Origin: Paragonimus westermani
Lineage: Eukaryota; Platyhelminthes; Trematoda; Plagiorchiida; Troglotrematidae
Direction: 5' to 3'
DNA: 64,000 nt
Assembly: GCA_008508345.1 (NCBI GenBank)
Contig: QNGE01003896.1
Span: 7,410 to 71,409 of the forward strand
Shown here: positions 21,980 through 35,740 of the stretch, piece by piece
How the letters are laid out: each line of letters starts with the position of its first letter
How positions within the stretch are numbered: position 1 is the stretch's first letter
The notes under the pieces: model-generated
What the model was told of the DNA's origin: nothing
The model's input: only the letters and a program-made list of their open reading frames with translations
Databases searched by the model: none
Position numbers and translations under genes: made by a program

Positions 21980-24580
21980 AGTAGCTGCCCACTAGTCCAA
22001 TGTTGGTCACGGAGACCAGCTGTTTACGAATTGAGAATGTTCATCAGGACAGGCAGTTGACTGAGACTCTCAAAGACTACTTGTTTGCTCTTACCTGATG
22101 ACTCCTGTCTGTTGTGACAGTGTGTGATAACCCACAGCAAAATGCAGAACTAAGAATTGCGTAATGTACGGAAACCTCAAGCATGTCTTCCATTGTTAAT
22201 GTTTGTGATAATCTTTTAGTCTCTTTCACTGCATTCACTTCCATGACGTTGCAGGTTCTTATAATCGTCGTCACCAGGCCATAGTTCTGTTATTGTAGCA
22301 TATACCTTACTCTTTGACACGGATGCTACCAGGCATCTCAGTATGACTCATCTGGCTGCCGTTTAATGAAGACAATCTGGGCAATTGCTGAGTGCTGGGA
22401 ATTGACCAAAAGTCGATTTTCCTCATTAATAGTCTTCCAAGCCCAGATTGCTCGAGTTTGACAGAAAATGGTCTCACCATGACTCGTTTGAGTAAAATCA
22501 TAGTGAAGTTTGTGGAATTAAAATATCAACGCTTTATCCCGGCTGGTGGTAACCGAAGAGCCGGATTTACCCTGTATGCGAACATGTCAGTGGAACATCT
22601 GAAAGACCAGCCAATAGTCTCTCCCGATTCAATGGCAACTGACAAGGACCAGAAGATTCAGGAGCGTTAGAGCACACTGTATCAGCACTCATGTAATTTT
22701 ACTTTCAAGCGGCTGAGCAAAATGACCAACAACTGTTGAGCAAGCACAAAGATAGAGGCTGAATTCATGGTGCCATTGAAGGATCAACTGAACAACTTTG
22801 TCTTTAGAAGCGATGTGGAGTTCGCGGGCCAATTAGAATTGTGCATCGAACAATGCTTTGTCATCCTGAACAGTTTTACGGTTTGTGCTTTCATGAAAAT
22901 TATGTAGTTAACTCACTGTCCACAGCCACAGACATTTGGTGAGGGTAAACAGAATGTCAACATTTCCTAACTCAAATGAAACAACCCTATCCGGGACCGG
23001 ACTAGCTACAACAGGTAAACAAACTTTGTAAAGTCTGATGCCTAAGGCTGAAGTTAAATAAAAACTCTCCGGACTATCGAATGATTGATGGTGAGTTGCT
23101 ATATTCTTCATGGTGTGCAGTCAGCAAGTGGTTTGAGATAAAACGATACGGGTTTTTGAAGTAAGAGTGTGATCCACCACATGGGGGGTTTCAAATGAAT
23201 CACCCAGCGCTCATGGCGCACTCATTTTGCTCAGTCCTATAGCAAAGAAAGGGTATCTGGAGTCTTAGTATGGCTCGTGGACAGAGATATGGGCTACAGT
23301 TGTAGCTGGCTTCATGGCCGGAGTTACTGGTGACCTGGCTGCCATATTACGATGAAAGCATCTGTTGTCATTTAAACTTAGTCTACTTATAAGTAGTCGG
23401 CTTTTATCCAGACAAGTGAATTCGTTTGAATGCCACCATTACATAAACGGTTCACCTCATCTGAGAAATGCATTCACAAACCAAATTGGATTTGTGCATA
23501 GTGAAATCATTGCACAACGCTATTAGCAGGTTCATTTCTATTCGCAAAACACTCGAGTGTGTCCACTTGTAGTAATTGAGATTGTGCCTCATCAACTCAA
23601 CATAAGAAACACTTTTGGGTTCCACTTCACCAGAAATACTGGAAAGATTACTGTGCATTAGACAGCAATCCTGATGGGAACACGGTTTTGTATCTTCAGG
23701 CATATGAAATCTTCTTCATCTTGAGCCCTCAACATCGGTTTACTTACTCTGTACACGTTACATTATCATACGTCCCAGAGAGATCAATAAAAGTGCAAAC
23801 ATACAACTTCGGTGATAACAATTTCCTCATTGCTCATTTGTTGAAGTGGTCCACAAGTCGTCTTTTATCTCCGGAATGGCATGCAAATCCAACAGAAATT
23901 TCATTAGGGTTAGAAGATTTTACATGTTCATGCAAGAGAGAAAAATACACAATGGTCTGATGTGAAAAATGTGTTTCGAAATTAAAAAAAGCGAAATTGT
24001 TGACACAAAACGTGGTGCAGTGGATTACGTAAACAACTCAAACAGCAATGCAGTGCAGCATTACGTCGATACATCCGAGAAAGCATAAAAACACAAAAAA
24101 CGAACAGTTCGAAACACACTCATCAAGCTTAAGAGTTTACGAAAGGGATGACGAGAATAGACATAGGTACAGCTGACCATCGTTTATTTGCCGACAAAAT
24201 TATGTACGAATATTTTAAGCTGACTTGTGGACTACGGCTGAACTCAAGTTGTGAGTACTCCACATACCGAGAAAGTTTCGCTTGAAAAACTATGGTATCA
24301 TCTACACCTTCCACCCCAGGTGTATGTTTTACAAACAGAGATGTATTACAAGTCATACTGCAATGTCACTAGTGCATATTTTGGTTTACGCTTTAAAAAA
24401 TTAAATGTAACGTTTTCGAATTAACTGTTATGGCCCTCTGATTTATGAACAAGAAAACAATCACCAACTAGTGTTTCACAAATGTGTAATGCGTAATCAG
24501 CGGCTTGGGCGGAAATTAATCAGAGAGAACAACCAGGATGTGAGATATTAAGAGAATCATTGATTAAATATACTATGGAG
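21980..24580. other. No supported gene
   Basis: Open frames at 22392-22670 (+) and 23688-23960 (+) are 90-odd codons long with ordinary composition, but have no family motif or paired splice sites. I could not assign a strand to any gene here. Confidence 0.3.
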
Positions 24581-24583
24581 AGT

Positions 24584-24674
24584 AGATCGCTAATGAGGTG
24601 GCTAGACAAACTGTCAGTTTTATCAAAAGTAAGCAACGAAATACTTGCAAAATAACTAGGACCGACTACAAAAC
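24584..24674 (-). repeat. Dispersed repeat, arm A (inverted)
   Basis: On the minus strand this 91-nt segment matches 25108-25198 (+) without gaps at about 80% by eye, including a perfect TTTGATAAAACTGACAGTTT. Translations of the two arms share FVVG, FA and FDKTDSL, so the repeat may be part of a decayed coding sequence. Confidence 0.65.
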
Positions 24675-25107
24675 ATTCAGACGAGCGCTGACCCCGATCA
24701 ATCATGCGAGTCATGCGGGTCTGGGCGAATTGTAACCCATGAGGGACATGCATCGTGTAGTTGAGTAACAGCGATTCAAACGATCAAAGATCGGCTACTA
24801 TGCCACAGAGAATGATCAACGGAACGTACGGCTAAATCAGACATGTACATGCCAACAAGAGGGTGTGGTCTGACCAGAATTTTGTTTGGTTCATTCACGC
24901 GGACTACCGACAGTCGACATGATGAGTGACAGAAGAAACAGTTCTCGTATCAGGTTACGAAGACGGGCATGTAAAATTCGTGCATCTCAAAACGATGAGA
25001 ACCAATTGATGATGTGCAGGACTGATGACGTGAACTGAAGGGTGGCTCACTGTTGTGGTCACGTTAGTGTTATCGATTATGAACAGAAACGATGCGCTTG
25101 CGTTTGT

Positions 25108-25198
25108 GTTTTGTAGTCGGTGCTAGTTGTTTTGCAGGAAATTCGTCGCTTGCGTTTGATAAAACTGACAGTTTGTTCCACCAACCCATCACCAATCT
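25108..25198 (+). repeat. Dispersed repeat, arm B (direct)
   Basis: Partner of 24584-24674 in opposite orientation, about 430 nt away. Similarity fades outside the 91 nt. This fits two insertions of one repeat or terminal inverted repeats of a short element. Confidence 0.65.
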
Positions 25199-25332
25199 GA
25201 AATTCACTTGTTTGAAAAACTCGCTTGTGGGGTGCCATGCTTCGGATCTCGAGTGGATTGCATTAGTTAATTGCCAGTTATGTTGTTAGGTTAACTAAAC
25301 GAGTATGTCATAACTCGAGGATAAACTCCTGA

Positions 25333-25626
25333 TTACGAAGCACGTTTTGTGATAAAATGCATTTTGCTGCTTCCCACTCCTGTTTTTACTTGAGCGTGAA
25401 GTAATGAATGCAATATTCTGCATTTCTCGACATTTAGTTTCATACGTTTACCCATGGACACCTCATTACGGCTTAAAAGCGCCGAATATATTTGTTGTGT
25501 AAACCGTCGTACTTCCCCTGGCGTAAAGTCATATTGTTCATCCGATAATGCTGTACAAGTAGAGGCTAACACAATGGGACATCCCTGATCTCTGATTACT
25601 CTTTTGCGTAATTCAGTTGAATCCAC
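25333..25626 (-). other. Unassigned ORF, possible exon
   Basis: Ninety-seven codons on the minus strand, with a protein-like mix of residues (DEQYDFTPGEVRRFTQQIY). A GTAAAA donor-like site follows HSLLHAQ, and an AAG acceptor-like site lies near its start. No recognised family. Composition alone does not separate it from a chance frame. Confidence 0.25.
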
Positions 25627-25629
25627 TTA

Positions 25630-28600
25630 ATCGGCTAGACAATCATATGGCCGCTCGCTTGGTTCTTTCCATCTGACCATAATTACCCTGTGTTTCTCAA
25701 CCTGTTAAAGTGTCCCCACTACCGAGGGCCTTTATGATCTCTTCGGTCAAGAATTACCAGTCGTCAGCAAGTTTGATGTACACGTATGCAAGTTATATAA
25801 ACCATGCTTTGTTGGGTCAAGAAGTTCACGTTCGATCGTGTTTGTCCTAAGAGAAACATCGAACAAACCCTTCCTGATGTTGGTAGTTATTGATAGCTGG
25901 CTGGACATTAACCCACCCACCTATGAGAGTGCGAATATTTACAAGTCATTGGCAGACTTTCAGTAGACGGCTTGGCTGCAAACGTTCCCATAAAACAAGC
26001 AGTGGTTTTGCCATTAAAATAAACACTTTTCAGTACCGTCGAAGGTACCTGCTGAAGGCTGAGCGTCTTACGTGGGAAAAACTTCTTGGATTCTCGTCTT
26101 GTGATATTGGGCATTAGAAAGCCTCATGAAAATTACTTCCTGCAAGCTCTATTGCTTCTCATATTGAGAAGCTTTTCATACTTACGTGGTATCTGTTATG
26201 GACAGTTTTTGTCTCCACTTCTGTGTTTGTCTTTCCATCGAGCATACGACGTTGTGCGAGTCTTGTTGTATTCAGTAGGTAGTGCTGGCTAATCGAAAAG
26301 TATCTTCAGACCAAACTTCAGTATACAAGAGGGGTTCTGACATCACGATTTTAACACTTCTGACGGCCCGTTTGACACATATATGTCACAAGTTGTTCTT
26401 TTTTTAGTACGGAAATCCCTTCGTTCTGTCGCTTGTTGATTTCAAGTCAAGCGTTCCACGACAATTGTCTTTCGGCCCTCGGAAATTTCTGACGTAATGT
26501 GTAGCGTCTATTAACCTAAAGTGTGATTGTCTTCTAACACGTCCAACTCTTATTAGTTACTTGCGGGAAAAAATATTACAAATATTGAGATCATTACGTG
26601 AGTCAGATAGGCATGAGACAGAGTTCGACTTTCCCGTTTTTAATTCATGTAACGTGCAATAGCCGCACCCAGAAATTTAAGATCACTTGAAATGTTTGTA
26701 AGCACAAATATTAGTTACTGGTTCTCATGAGAATCATACGGGAAAGCTGTGTAGTCATCCTGACGAAAGAAATTTGTTGATGCTTCAAATACAGTTCATT
26801 ATTAATAAGTTGAACCGTCTGCAGGATAGCTAAATTCCAATCATCTTTGAGGGTTTCTATACATATCGACTTTACAATTCATGAGGCTGGTGCTAGCCCA
26901 ACAATACGAGATTTCACTATAACGAATAAAACAACAGGTTTTGACCTCTCTGTCGTGTTGCTGCACTCTAATAACAGGGTTAAACTGCCGTTAGCTTTCT
27001 GAACACTTCAACCAAGAGCGAAATGTACAGCTCGTTTTTGTTTATTCAGAAAGGCTTTCATAGTATGTATCCAGAAATACGCTCATATCAGGTTGGCAAT
27101 CGTCTACTCTCATATGAGTCAATAATAGGGAGTTGGGGTTATGTCCTTGATAAGAATTCCGGTGTTCTCACAAATACTGCTCAACTTACTTCTCTCCTAC
27201 AACTGTTGACAGCTTATTGAAGTAATAGGCTAGAGGCCAGTGGCTTTTGTTAACCAACAACAATGTACGACTTGTGAAACCTAACTCAGTTGATAGAAAG
27301 TACACAGGCATGCATGCATTGGCTTGTTCCAAATCAGCACACAGCTGCTTCTAGTTTAGAGTTTCATCTGCAGATTACCTGTGCCATATTTTGTGAACAT
27401 CATTCACAGCGGTATTTGCTTTTTATGCTTCCTCATTTTCACCCATATTTTTCATATGTGAAATCTCTTCTCAAATGACTTTCTGTTCTATACTTCTCTA
27501 CGTTCAACCACACTGTCAGCGGTATGTCGAACTCTGCTGCCTTGATCAACTGAACCTACTTGTGGTCTGAAATTTCAAATTTTCTACAAGACGTTTACTT
27601 CTGTACAGGTATACTGAACGGCACTTTTTCTAAACTGTTGCCTTGGAATAGACACGATCCCGTCAATCGCAGTTGCTTTGGGGCGGCTGACATGGCGTAC
27701 CTAGTATAAAACGTGTGCAATCCAAAAAAAAACGCAGAGGCGTTTCTGGCAGCCATTTACACGCCTGGGTCAATGCACATCTCCTGCAATGTTTGTTCAC
27801 TGACCTCAGATTCTATTGAACTGTCACCAAAATCATTCGTCTTTAGGTCGGGTTTGAAGGGCATAGCATTGATTTATTGATACTGAAGAGCGCATATGAT
27901 GCTGGCCTAGCACAATCCGTAATGTTTGTTTGTTTTTCAGTTCGGGAAAAGTCGCATGGGAAATGAAATTTGGATACTTACACTTTGTTTACAAAAGGTT
28001 CTCTTGTATGAACACTGTAACAGAGTTCACTTCAGAACCAAAGTGAAATAGTTGATAATAAATGATTTTTCATGTTAGAAATTTATTTGACGGTCTAGCC
28101 ATTGAGTAAAAGAGATGAGTGAACTCTCTACTGTAGTGCTGTGTGTATGAACAGAACATTTTAACTCTACTTACACGAGGTGGATAGCATCAACCAGTTG
28201 GTAAACTGCTTACGACTTGGTTTGCTTTTTTGTTTGTGCGAAAGTTTCCATTCAAGGAGCCCCGTCAGCGGAGGGTGACGACACTGAAACTGCAGTCACC
28301 TAACCGAACGTAACTGGACGATATTCATTTGTCGTTTTTCTTACTGCTGATCACAGCTACTACCCTCCCCCTCGTTTGTCCGTTTATACCGTCCACAGCA
28401 TTTTTTAAACATATCAATTGCCTTTTCTTTAGCCAAATCAATTTTAACGAGACACGTTACTAGAGGGTTTTTAAGCAGAATGCGGTCGGACGCCCATAGA
28501 TTACATTCGTCTGGTAGCCTTTCAGTTCTGTAAAACACGGCACCAACTGACAGGATAAGACTGGTTGCGCTGCCGTTCATCTCACAGACTTTTTTTTACT

Positions 28601-28720
28601 GAGAACATGGTTGCTTATGAAATTTGTCACTCTGTCGATTATAACAGGAATTTGGTTATTATGCCGGCTCTTATGACGAGAGCAAAAGATTGTTGTATGG
28701 TAGGAAGAGGTTTTAAAACG
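25630..28720. other. No supported gene
   Basis: Short frames on both strands, for example 27023-27220 (+) and 28341-28580 (-), without motifs. Nothing structural seen. Confidence 0.3.
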
Positions 28721-28723
28721 TGA

Positions 28724-28948
28724 ATGTTTCGCCTTCATAGCGGTCTCTTCGTTATAGTGATTATCATTATGGTGGTGCACTTCTGTGTCGTGTTCAAGAA
28801 AGTGGGCAAGTACCCTCCAGGAATCAAGACAAAATTAGATTGGTTCCTATCATTTCTGTGGTTTGGCGTACAACGTACATATACTCCGCTGATTCGACAC
28901 AAAGTTAAGAATGAATCGGTTGAAACTCCACTTTTTCCTGGAGTTTGA
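28724..28948 (+). other. Unassigned ORF with a membrane-like segment
   Basis: Seventy-four codons. A hydrophobic stretch GLFVIVIIIMVVHFCVVF is followed by basic residues, as in a single-pass membrane anchor. No known family, no clear splice sites, so a chance frame remains likely. Confidence 0.2.
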
Positions 28949-28949
28949 A

Positions 28950-30790
28950 AATATCCAACGAAATTTGAGAGAACTCATGATCAGTGGTTGTCATCGCAGA
29001 CGTTTCACACTATCTGCACATCTGTTGTAATTGAGTGAAAACCTAGATCAATCTTTGAGTAAAATTCCTTCGGCCTCTGTTCTGTGTCAACTATACAACC
29101 CTACATAATAAGCGTCAATGCAAAAGTTTAAGTGGTATCTCAGTAGAATGTAACGATTGGTATTGAACAAAAGATGTTTATTTAATAAGTACTCTCTCGA
29201 AAATCATCAACAACTCTCTGTATATAGACATTACAATTAGTTCATATATCTTTTACAAGTTGTGGCGTGGATCACCCATTTTATTCTTGAATACCAATAA
29301 CCCAGGCTGTCGGCTAACACTGCACGGAGTAACAGAACTATTGTTGAAAGTAGACTGTTCATTCTAATTCTGACTCACAAAGTGATTCACCATCCTGCGC
29401 CTTTTTTCACATCATTGGGCGATCAAATTGTCTTAATTACTGAAATATTTGAATTTTTTTATCGGAACACTTATCCTGCTTTCTTCAGTGTTCGCGCACA
29501 ACTAACTTCAGTCTGATATCCCGCTGATGTAACTGTGCATTCGTTGTCGACTGTTGTTCAGTATCATGACATTCTCTAAATCGTTCGGTGGATCTAACCT
29601 CCTATATCAATGAAACGATTATACCTTATGATTATGCCTCATAACACCATCTCATCAAACTAACGTCGTACTGTTACTGGCGAACAAGCCTAACAATGCA
29701 AAAGCCCTACAATCTTTGACTGTAATGTCTGAGGGAGAGTCCAAATGTTTGGTTGAGCGAGTACAAAAAGACAGCTTGTATACTTATCAATTGTGGAGAA
29801 AAATGACTGGCACCATCTTTGGCATTCAGGTTTATTGGTACTATTTTCTGAATCAGAAGTTCACCACTGAAAGAAATCAACTTTTCAGGTCTAGTACGCT
29901 TTAATTACGAAATATAATGTAAGACCACTTTGTATTACAAAATGCAGTGCCAACTAGCTGTTCGTGCAAATGAGCTATTAGATGAAAGACGGCTTGTCTC
30001 GAGGTGGATTAAACCGGTATCTCTAGTGAAATATTTCCAAGGATTAATCTCTATGATTGTTTCAATTAATATAGTGGTGCTTCCCTTCCATGAAGTACAG
30101 TATACAAACACGAACTACTCTCTACATAAGAGATATTTAAATAACTGAACTAGTACAATCATTGCTCCGTTTATCCAGATGAGAGCCCCAGGACATCATA
30201 ACTATGTTGCGTGAAATTCAGTGACGATTATTTGTAGTATAGTGACAAGGTATATGTTCATTTTGAGTTCTCATCAGCTTGTAACAAAAAGCACGAACTT
30301 TAACTGATGACGTGTGTTATGGATCGACACAAGATGGAAAACACTCTAGGCAGCTAAACCCTCTGAAACGTGTGAGGCACCGAAGTCCCGAAAGCTCAGG
30401 GCACCAGTATCTTTTTGAATGGAGATATTATTTCATATTGCTCCTCATTCAAACTACGTCCATGGTTGCTAACATTCAAAAGTGAATTAGTCGTCCATTG
30501 GATTTAATTCACACATCATTGCGAGTTCACGTTCTAATCAAGGCAAACTAACTGGAAACGTCAACTCTGCAATATGACGCCATGCTTCATTGCAGCGAAG
30601 TCTCATCCTGGAAAACATTGAAAACAACTGATCTAACTCTATTGCATGAGCATTCAACAATTAATGGAATGTTAGTCGCATACGTACCATTTTGCACGAG
30701 AATTCTGGAGAAAATCGAAATGGATAAGGCATGAGGTGACTGGATGACAAATTTTGAGATTTCTCTGAAGTATAGTTATCTGATAACTGA
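28950..30790. other. No supported gene
   Basis: Short plus-strand frames at 29716-29904 and 29930-30148 lack identifiable motifs. The rest is AT-rich and featureless to me. Confidence 0.3.
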
Positions 30791-30795
30791 GTGAT

Positions 30796-31116
30796 TTGTT
30801 TGGTATCAGAACTAAATACAATGGATTAGAGGTGAACCAGTATGCAGAAATGTTTTTCATAAGAATACTTCCCAGCGACCAAGATATGAACCGTTTCGAG
30901 GATCATTCACTGTTGATCAATGTGCAGTTTAACAGTTTGCTAACATACACCAATTTGAAGAACCAAGTTCGACATGGTGTGGAAATGAAAACCAATGAAT
31001 TCAGTAGCGATCCTTGCATGCAATCGATGTCCATATGGCAGAAGGAAGTGAGAAAGATCATGACGACTGTGCAAACATTTGAAACTGTGTGCACTTGTAA
31101 CATCCCTTCTAGATAA
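30796..31116 (+). other. Unassigned 106-codon ORF, possible exon
   Basis: A CAG acceptor-like site precedes TKYNGLEV near its start. The 3' part has FETVCTCN, which recalls the Cys-x-Cys-Asn of GPCR autoproteolysis (GPS) sites. The Trp and the HLT expected after that motif are missing, and TAA follows soon after. The sequence is hydrophilic, with no membrane segment. Function not assignable. Confidence 0.3.
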
Positions 31117-31119
31117 AAA

Positions 31120-34100
31120 GACGTCTACGAAATGTAAAATACAGTGTAGGTGATGAATTGTGTAAACGTGACGATCAGTGTTCTATTGTTCATCTACAGG
31201 GTTATTTGGCCGAACAAACTTGCACTTACCTTTCATGAAGTGTAGTGTATAGAAACGAGTTATTTGCTGTTATAAAGAGAATGGTTGCTTTATTTTCCGA
31301 ACTAAAAGTGCAAAACAGCGAAAATAGAACGTAGATAAGTACAGCAAATTTCGGTGACACCACTCTCTAACTGTCCTCACCTAGAGCGCAAATTTAAGTA
31401 GCTTGAAATCTATGCTACGTTGACTTGACAAGCTGAAAAATGGCTTTTCACATTTTCTGAATTCATTCCTGAAGTTACCCCACCGTTTTACGCCCAACAG
31501 TACTCTTCGGTTTCTCCGATTAACCATCAGTGCTTGAGAGTGAACTATTCAGTCAGATGCTGAGGGTATCCAAAACACGTGCTGACACAATTATTCGTAC
31601 GAGCAATAGGATCGGTAAAATGCACAAAATTTATCACGGACACTTGTCTGTCATCTTTAAACTAACGTACTCTAAGCAATACTGGTAGGATTGTTGAGTT
31701 GCTAGTGTTCAAAACAGAAATGACAGAACAACACATTTGAAACCCTGCTCGAGTTGGCGCTAAAACAAACAACGATAACGGCAGATATCCGGATAATCTT
31801 TTGCCAGTGGTTTTATGAGTTCACATAAAAATACTACACGAACGCGCAATAATCACTAATAGTTATGACGAGGAACAAATATCAGTTATCTCTCATCAAT
31901 CTGGACTAACGTGATCTTTCCATCTAGTATTTATTCGTATTCAAGATTTTCTTCACGAATTTTGGTGATATTTGTTGAACTTCATTGAATTGGTTCCATC
32001 CGCCGTTATTTGATGAAACCGTATTTTGTGACTGACTGACTGACTGACTGTTTGCGAGAAACAGTTTCTACTGTCTTCTGGAAAGATTGATCAATTTGGT
32101 TCAAGGACGACCCATCTTCCATTCACAAGAATGCGTTTGCCTGACTAGGACGACAAGCCTGCCAGTCTGTATGAAGTTTGTGGAATTTCACTCATGGATG
32201 CCTGTGTACTCTGTGTTTCCCCCCTCGGAAGTATGGGCTCAGTTTAAGGTCTACAGGCAACTGAACACCATACTCCATACTTCCTACCAGATTCCACATT
32301 CTTGTTCAGTTGCTTAATAGGTGAAATTGCTAACACTCAGTTACTTGTCAGTGTGTGATCAGAATGTTTGAAACGTTACTCCGCAGTAGAATCAGGCAAC
32401 TTCAGTGTAACAGTTTGTTCGGAATCTCAAATTATTCGTGGTTTAGTCAAACAGTCGCAATAAAGGCAGCTAACAGGAAACTGGTTTCTAGCTAGATGAC
32501 AAGTTACGTGATTGACTGACTGTTGATACTGAGTTGTCAGAGGTCTAACAGAACCTTCTTTTGTATCACAAACAACCCTAAAACATTGAAAAAGTGTGTG
32601 TAAAATACGATGATGCCAATGAAGTTATGAAGATCACTGAAGCTGTCTTGTGCGATTCTTCTGAAGGCGAGTACCCAAGGCCAAAGCAAAATTATAAACT
32701 CAAATCGCACGTTGATTTCTGTGACTAGATTCGTTGTTCAGTGTTCTAGAAAGGGTATTGAGAACTCAAAACCACAACAATTTGCGCATATTATGGACGC
32801 CATCATTTTCGGTAATATTGTTCACGAAGGCAGGTAGAGTGTTTTAGTTGTAGCAGAGTGAGCCATAACCAGGCATTATGTAACTGGACAAATTTGTCTT
32901 TCAGTGACGGATTATAAGTCCATCTTACAACCACCGATTGAAGACATGTCTACTCTTTCTCTGGCTGTTTTGCTCAGAAATAATTTGCATGTTTTGAAGA
33001 GGGTATTTGATTTTAGCCAGTCAATTTTATTGCCGATACCCGTAATGTTGAATCAGTGATCTTGCATTCAGGTCTAACCGTATTTAACCTTGATACTCTC
33101 CTTTACCAATTAACGTTCGTCGTATTATCGGTTATTCATTACCTCTTGTTAATTGTTGTACCGTATCGGTGAATTCGTTCAATATTTGCCCTACCAACCG
33201 CCAATTTGTAGTTACAAGCTGAAGTTCTTCTCTCCCTGGACAGAAAAGTGTATGCCTACCACATTCTGACATTTCTTCGCTAACGTCAGTGAATGAGGCT
33301 GACATTACGGAATACAGACTCCACCGTTCTAAGGCCACAGAGGGAGTGTGAGTATCAAAGCTTTGAGAGGTCCAGTCTACCTTGAGGGATGAATCATTCC
33401 GTTGGGTTTACAAGAAACTGTGCCCAAAAGATTACAATCCACTTGCGATAAACGATTAACAACGCTAGCTGAATTATCATGGTGGACGAATCTGATAGTA
33501 ACGCTTCTGAGAGTTGATGAAATTACACTGAAAATCTGTGACGACCAGAGTTTGACGTTGAATGTACACCTACTACAAAGTACCTGCACAAAAGAAGAAC
33601 ACAAGGATTTGCCGTATCTTCTGTCGGGTACTGAAGACTTTTCAAAAAATCCATTTAAAAAACGCTAAACTTCAAATAATACTTAAAAATGTTTCAATCA
33701 ATCTGGCAGTGATTAACATACTGTTCGTACTGTATTGGCACATTTATCTACCTTTTGGCTTGAATGTCTTTCCAGCATTATTCTGAACTGCCATAAATAC
33801 AACTATGAACACCTCAGATTCCATTGAACCTATCAAGATAACTTTACTATTCATGTTTCTGATAAATTTGCGTACGATTACCGCATCCTTCATCTGTTGG
33901 AACGATTTCTTGACCTGAGCGTAGCCATTAAACCAAAGTAGTATAATTTTCTAGTTTCTTCTTTCTCATGTCTTGGTCAGGTTCCTGATAGTAAAGATTT
34001 CGAACCAGGTTCACAGTGCTTGGTCGCACTAGTGAACACACCATCATCAGCTAACTTATATGAAATCCATTCTGTCTTTAGTGCCTCGAAAAATTAGTGT

Positions 34101-34430
34101 TTTATTCCCAATTCCGTTCAACTTGCTAGTTCTTTGTTTTATATCCTATCCCCCAACTACTATTTTGGTCCACCAACCACAAAAGAACATCTCACACCTC
34201 ACTTCCTCCTCTTCAGGTTACCTCTGTCTCGAACCCGTTTTCTGTCAAGGATCATTCGACTGTAATTACTAATGCTTTTCTAACCGGAATATGACCAATT
34301 CTTGAACAATATGGTAGACCTGCTATATGCATTTCTTGTTGTCTGTCTGTAGCCAAATATGGATGCAGTGCATTGGACTGTTAAGAGTTTCCACGAACAT
34401 CTTTCATTGCTTCAACGGATCACGAAACCC
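31120..34430. other. No supported gene
   Basis: No coherent coding region. Contains a (GACT)n tract. Frames at 33402-33668 and 33132-33338 overlap on opposite strands and have no motif. Confidence 0.3.
32029..32050. repeat. (GACT)n microsatellite
   Basis: About five tandem copies of GACT. Confidence 0.9.
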
Positions 34431-34439
34431 TAGAACTTC

Positions 34440-35740
34440 TGTATCATCTTAGTAGGTCGATAACAAAGTCATCTTCTGCCGTGTTGCAACGCTTGAGCAT
34501 TGTTCTTAGTTCTTACAATTATACGAATATTCGTCGTACTGCAAAACAGTTTTCTACGCTAATTACTTATCTAGGATTCCGTCATCAGACTCAAATCCTA
34601 ACAATTCTGACTATTTGTTAGTTCAACCAATAGCAGTAAAAAAAGATGCGTCCTCATGTGGTACTCGTAAATATCTTGGTCCCACAATTTCTGTCTTGGG
34701 TGCGTGGCCGGATACAACATGAGCGGCATCGGTTGTATACATTTCATTGTCGCCGTGAAAGTTTGTCCTTAATTTCGGATAGATTACTGTGTTCTGATGA
34801 TCGTGTTGTAATTCCACCTGCCCAAAGGTCTGTCATCCTTGAGGATTTCAATCTTGACAGTTGATTGTAAGCCTATCTTGTTGATGGCCAGAATTCGAAG
34901 CAGGCATTAGATGCACTGCCAAAAACGGTGTCGGGTGCATGTACAAGATTCACATGAATCAATCGCATTGGCTTACTCAGTTCCCTGTGCTCGAGTAGTT
35001 CCGGAAAGTTCATGCTGGCTACTGTTGACTCTATTCTTTAAAATGCTGTGCTGTAGTAATTGTCCATGCTTATTCTAGATGGTCTACAGTTTTCCTAACT
35101 TCAACACCGAATTTATGCAACAAGCTTTGGGAAAATTATTCTGTTGCGAAGGTGTATCTGCTGCTCTGATGACTGATAGTGGCACTCCCTTCACTGCCAA
35201 ACCCTTGAAAGACTAAACTAAAAGTCTTGGATGTCAACATCTGTCAACTGCTGCGCGACACCCATAATGCAGTGAATTTGCAGAAAATTTTGTGCACACG
35301 CTGAAGTCCGTCATTGGTTTTTCATCACCAAATTCATTTGCGAAACCTGGTCAAAGTATCTATAATTTTATCATGAGATAAAAAGCGCATTTTATTCTAC
35401 AACTGGAAAGAGTCCCGCAGTCCTTTTCAAATCTCGTTCTTTACGTACAGATCCTAATCGTGCAAAAACGGCTGATGTCACGTCTTCCATTGGGAGGGAT
35501 TTGCGTTCTTCTAACGTAAATCACATGGTCATTGTTCCTGACCAGGAAGATCTTTTCTGCTGTAGAACACATTTTGACCGGGCTCAGTTCAATTTCAAAG
35601 TTCAGTCTGTTAGTAGAAGCGGTGCTGCTTCGAGTACCAATGATTCCCGTGTAAACGGTTCCGTTGCACTGGAAGACAACATTTTTGATGCCCTCACTAT
35701 TCTTGAAGAAAATAAAATGCTTGAAATATTGATAATCTAA
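34440..35740 (+). pseudogene. Ty3/gypsy-type retrotransposon remnant: RNase H end and integrase
   Basis: Plus-strand fragments in the expected order across several frames. The RNase H end has LQRLSIVLSSYNYT near 34484. A long gap follows, then the pre-integrase segment with LLCSDDRVVIPP near 34780. The integrase core has MTDSGTPFT near 35170 (second catalytic Asp) and FAENFVHTLK near 35280 (catalytic Glu). The C-terminal STTGKSPAVLFKSRSLRTDP follows near 35400. Frameshifts and stops break each domain. No LTRs were found at either side, and RT is not recognisable directly upstream. The motif set fits gypsy elements of the kind found in flukes. It is an inert relic. Confidence 0.7.

Noticed and set aside
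25021..25040. CTGATGA near 25023 as a hammerhead core
   Set aside because: No GAAA at the proper distance and no stem II.
34623..34817. Minus-strand ORF in the gypsy remnant
   Set aside because: Antisense of the pre-integrase region; no motif of its own.
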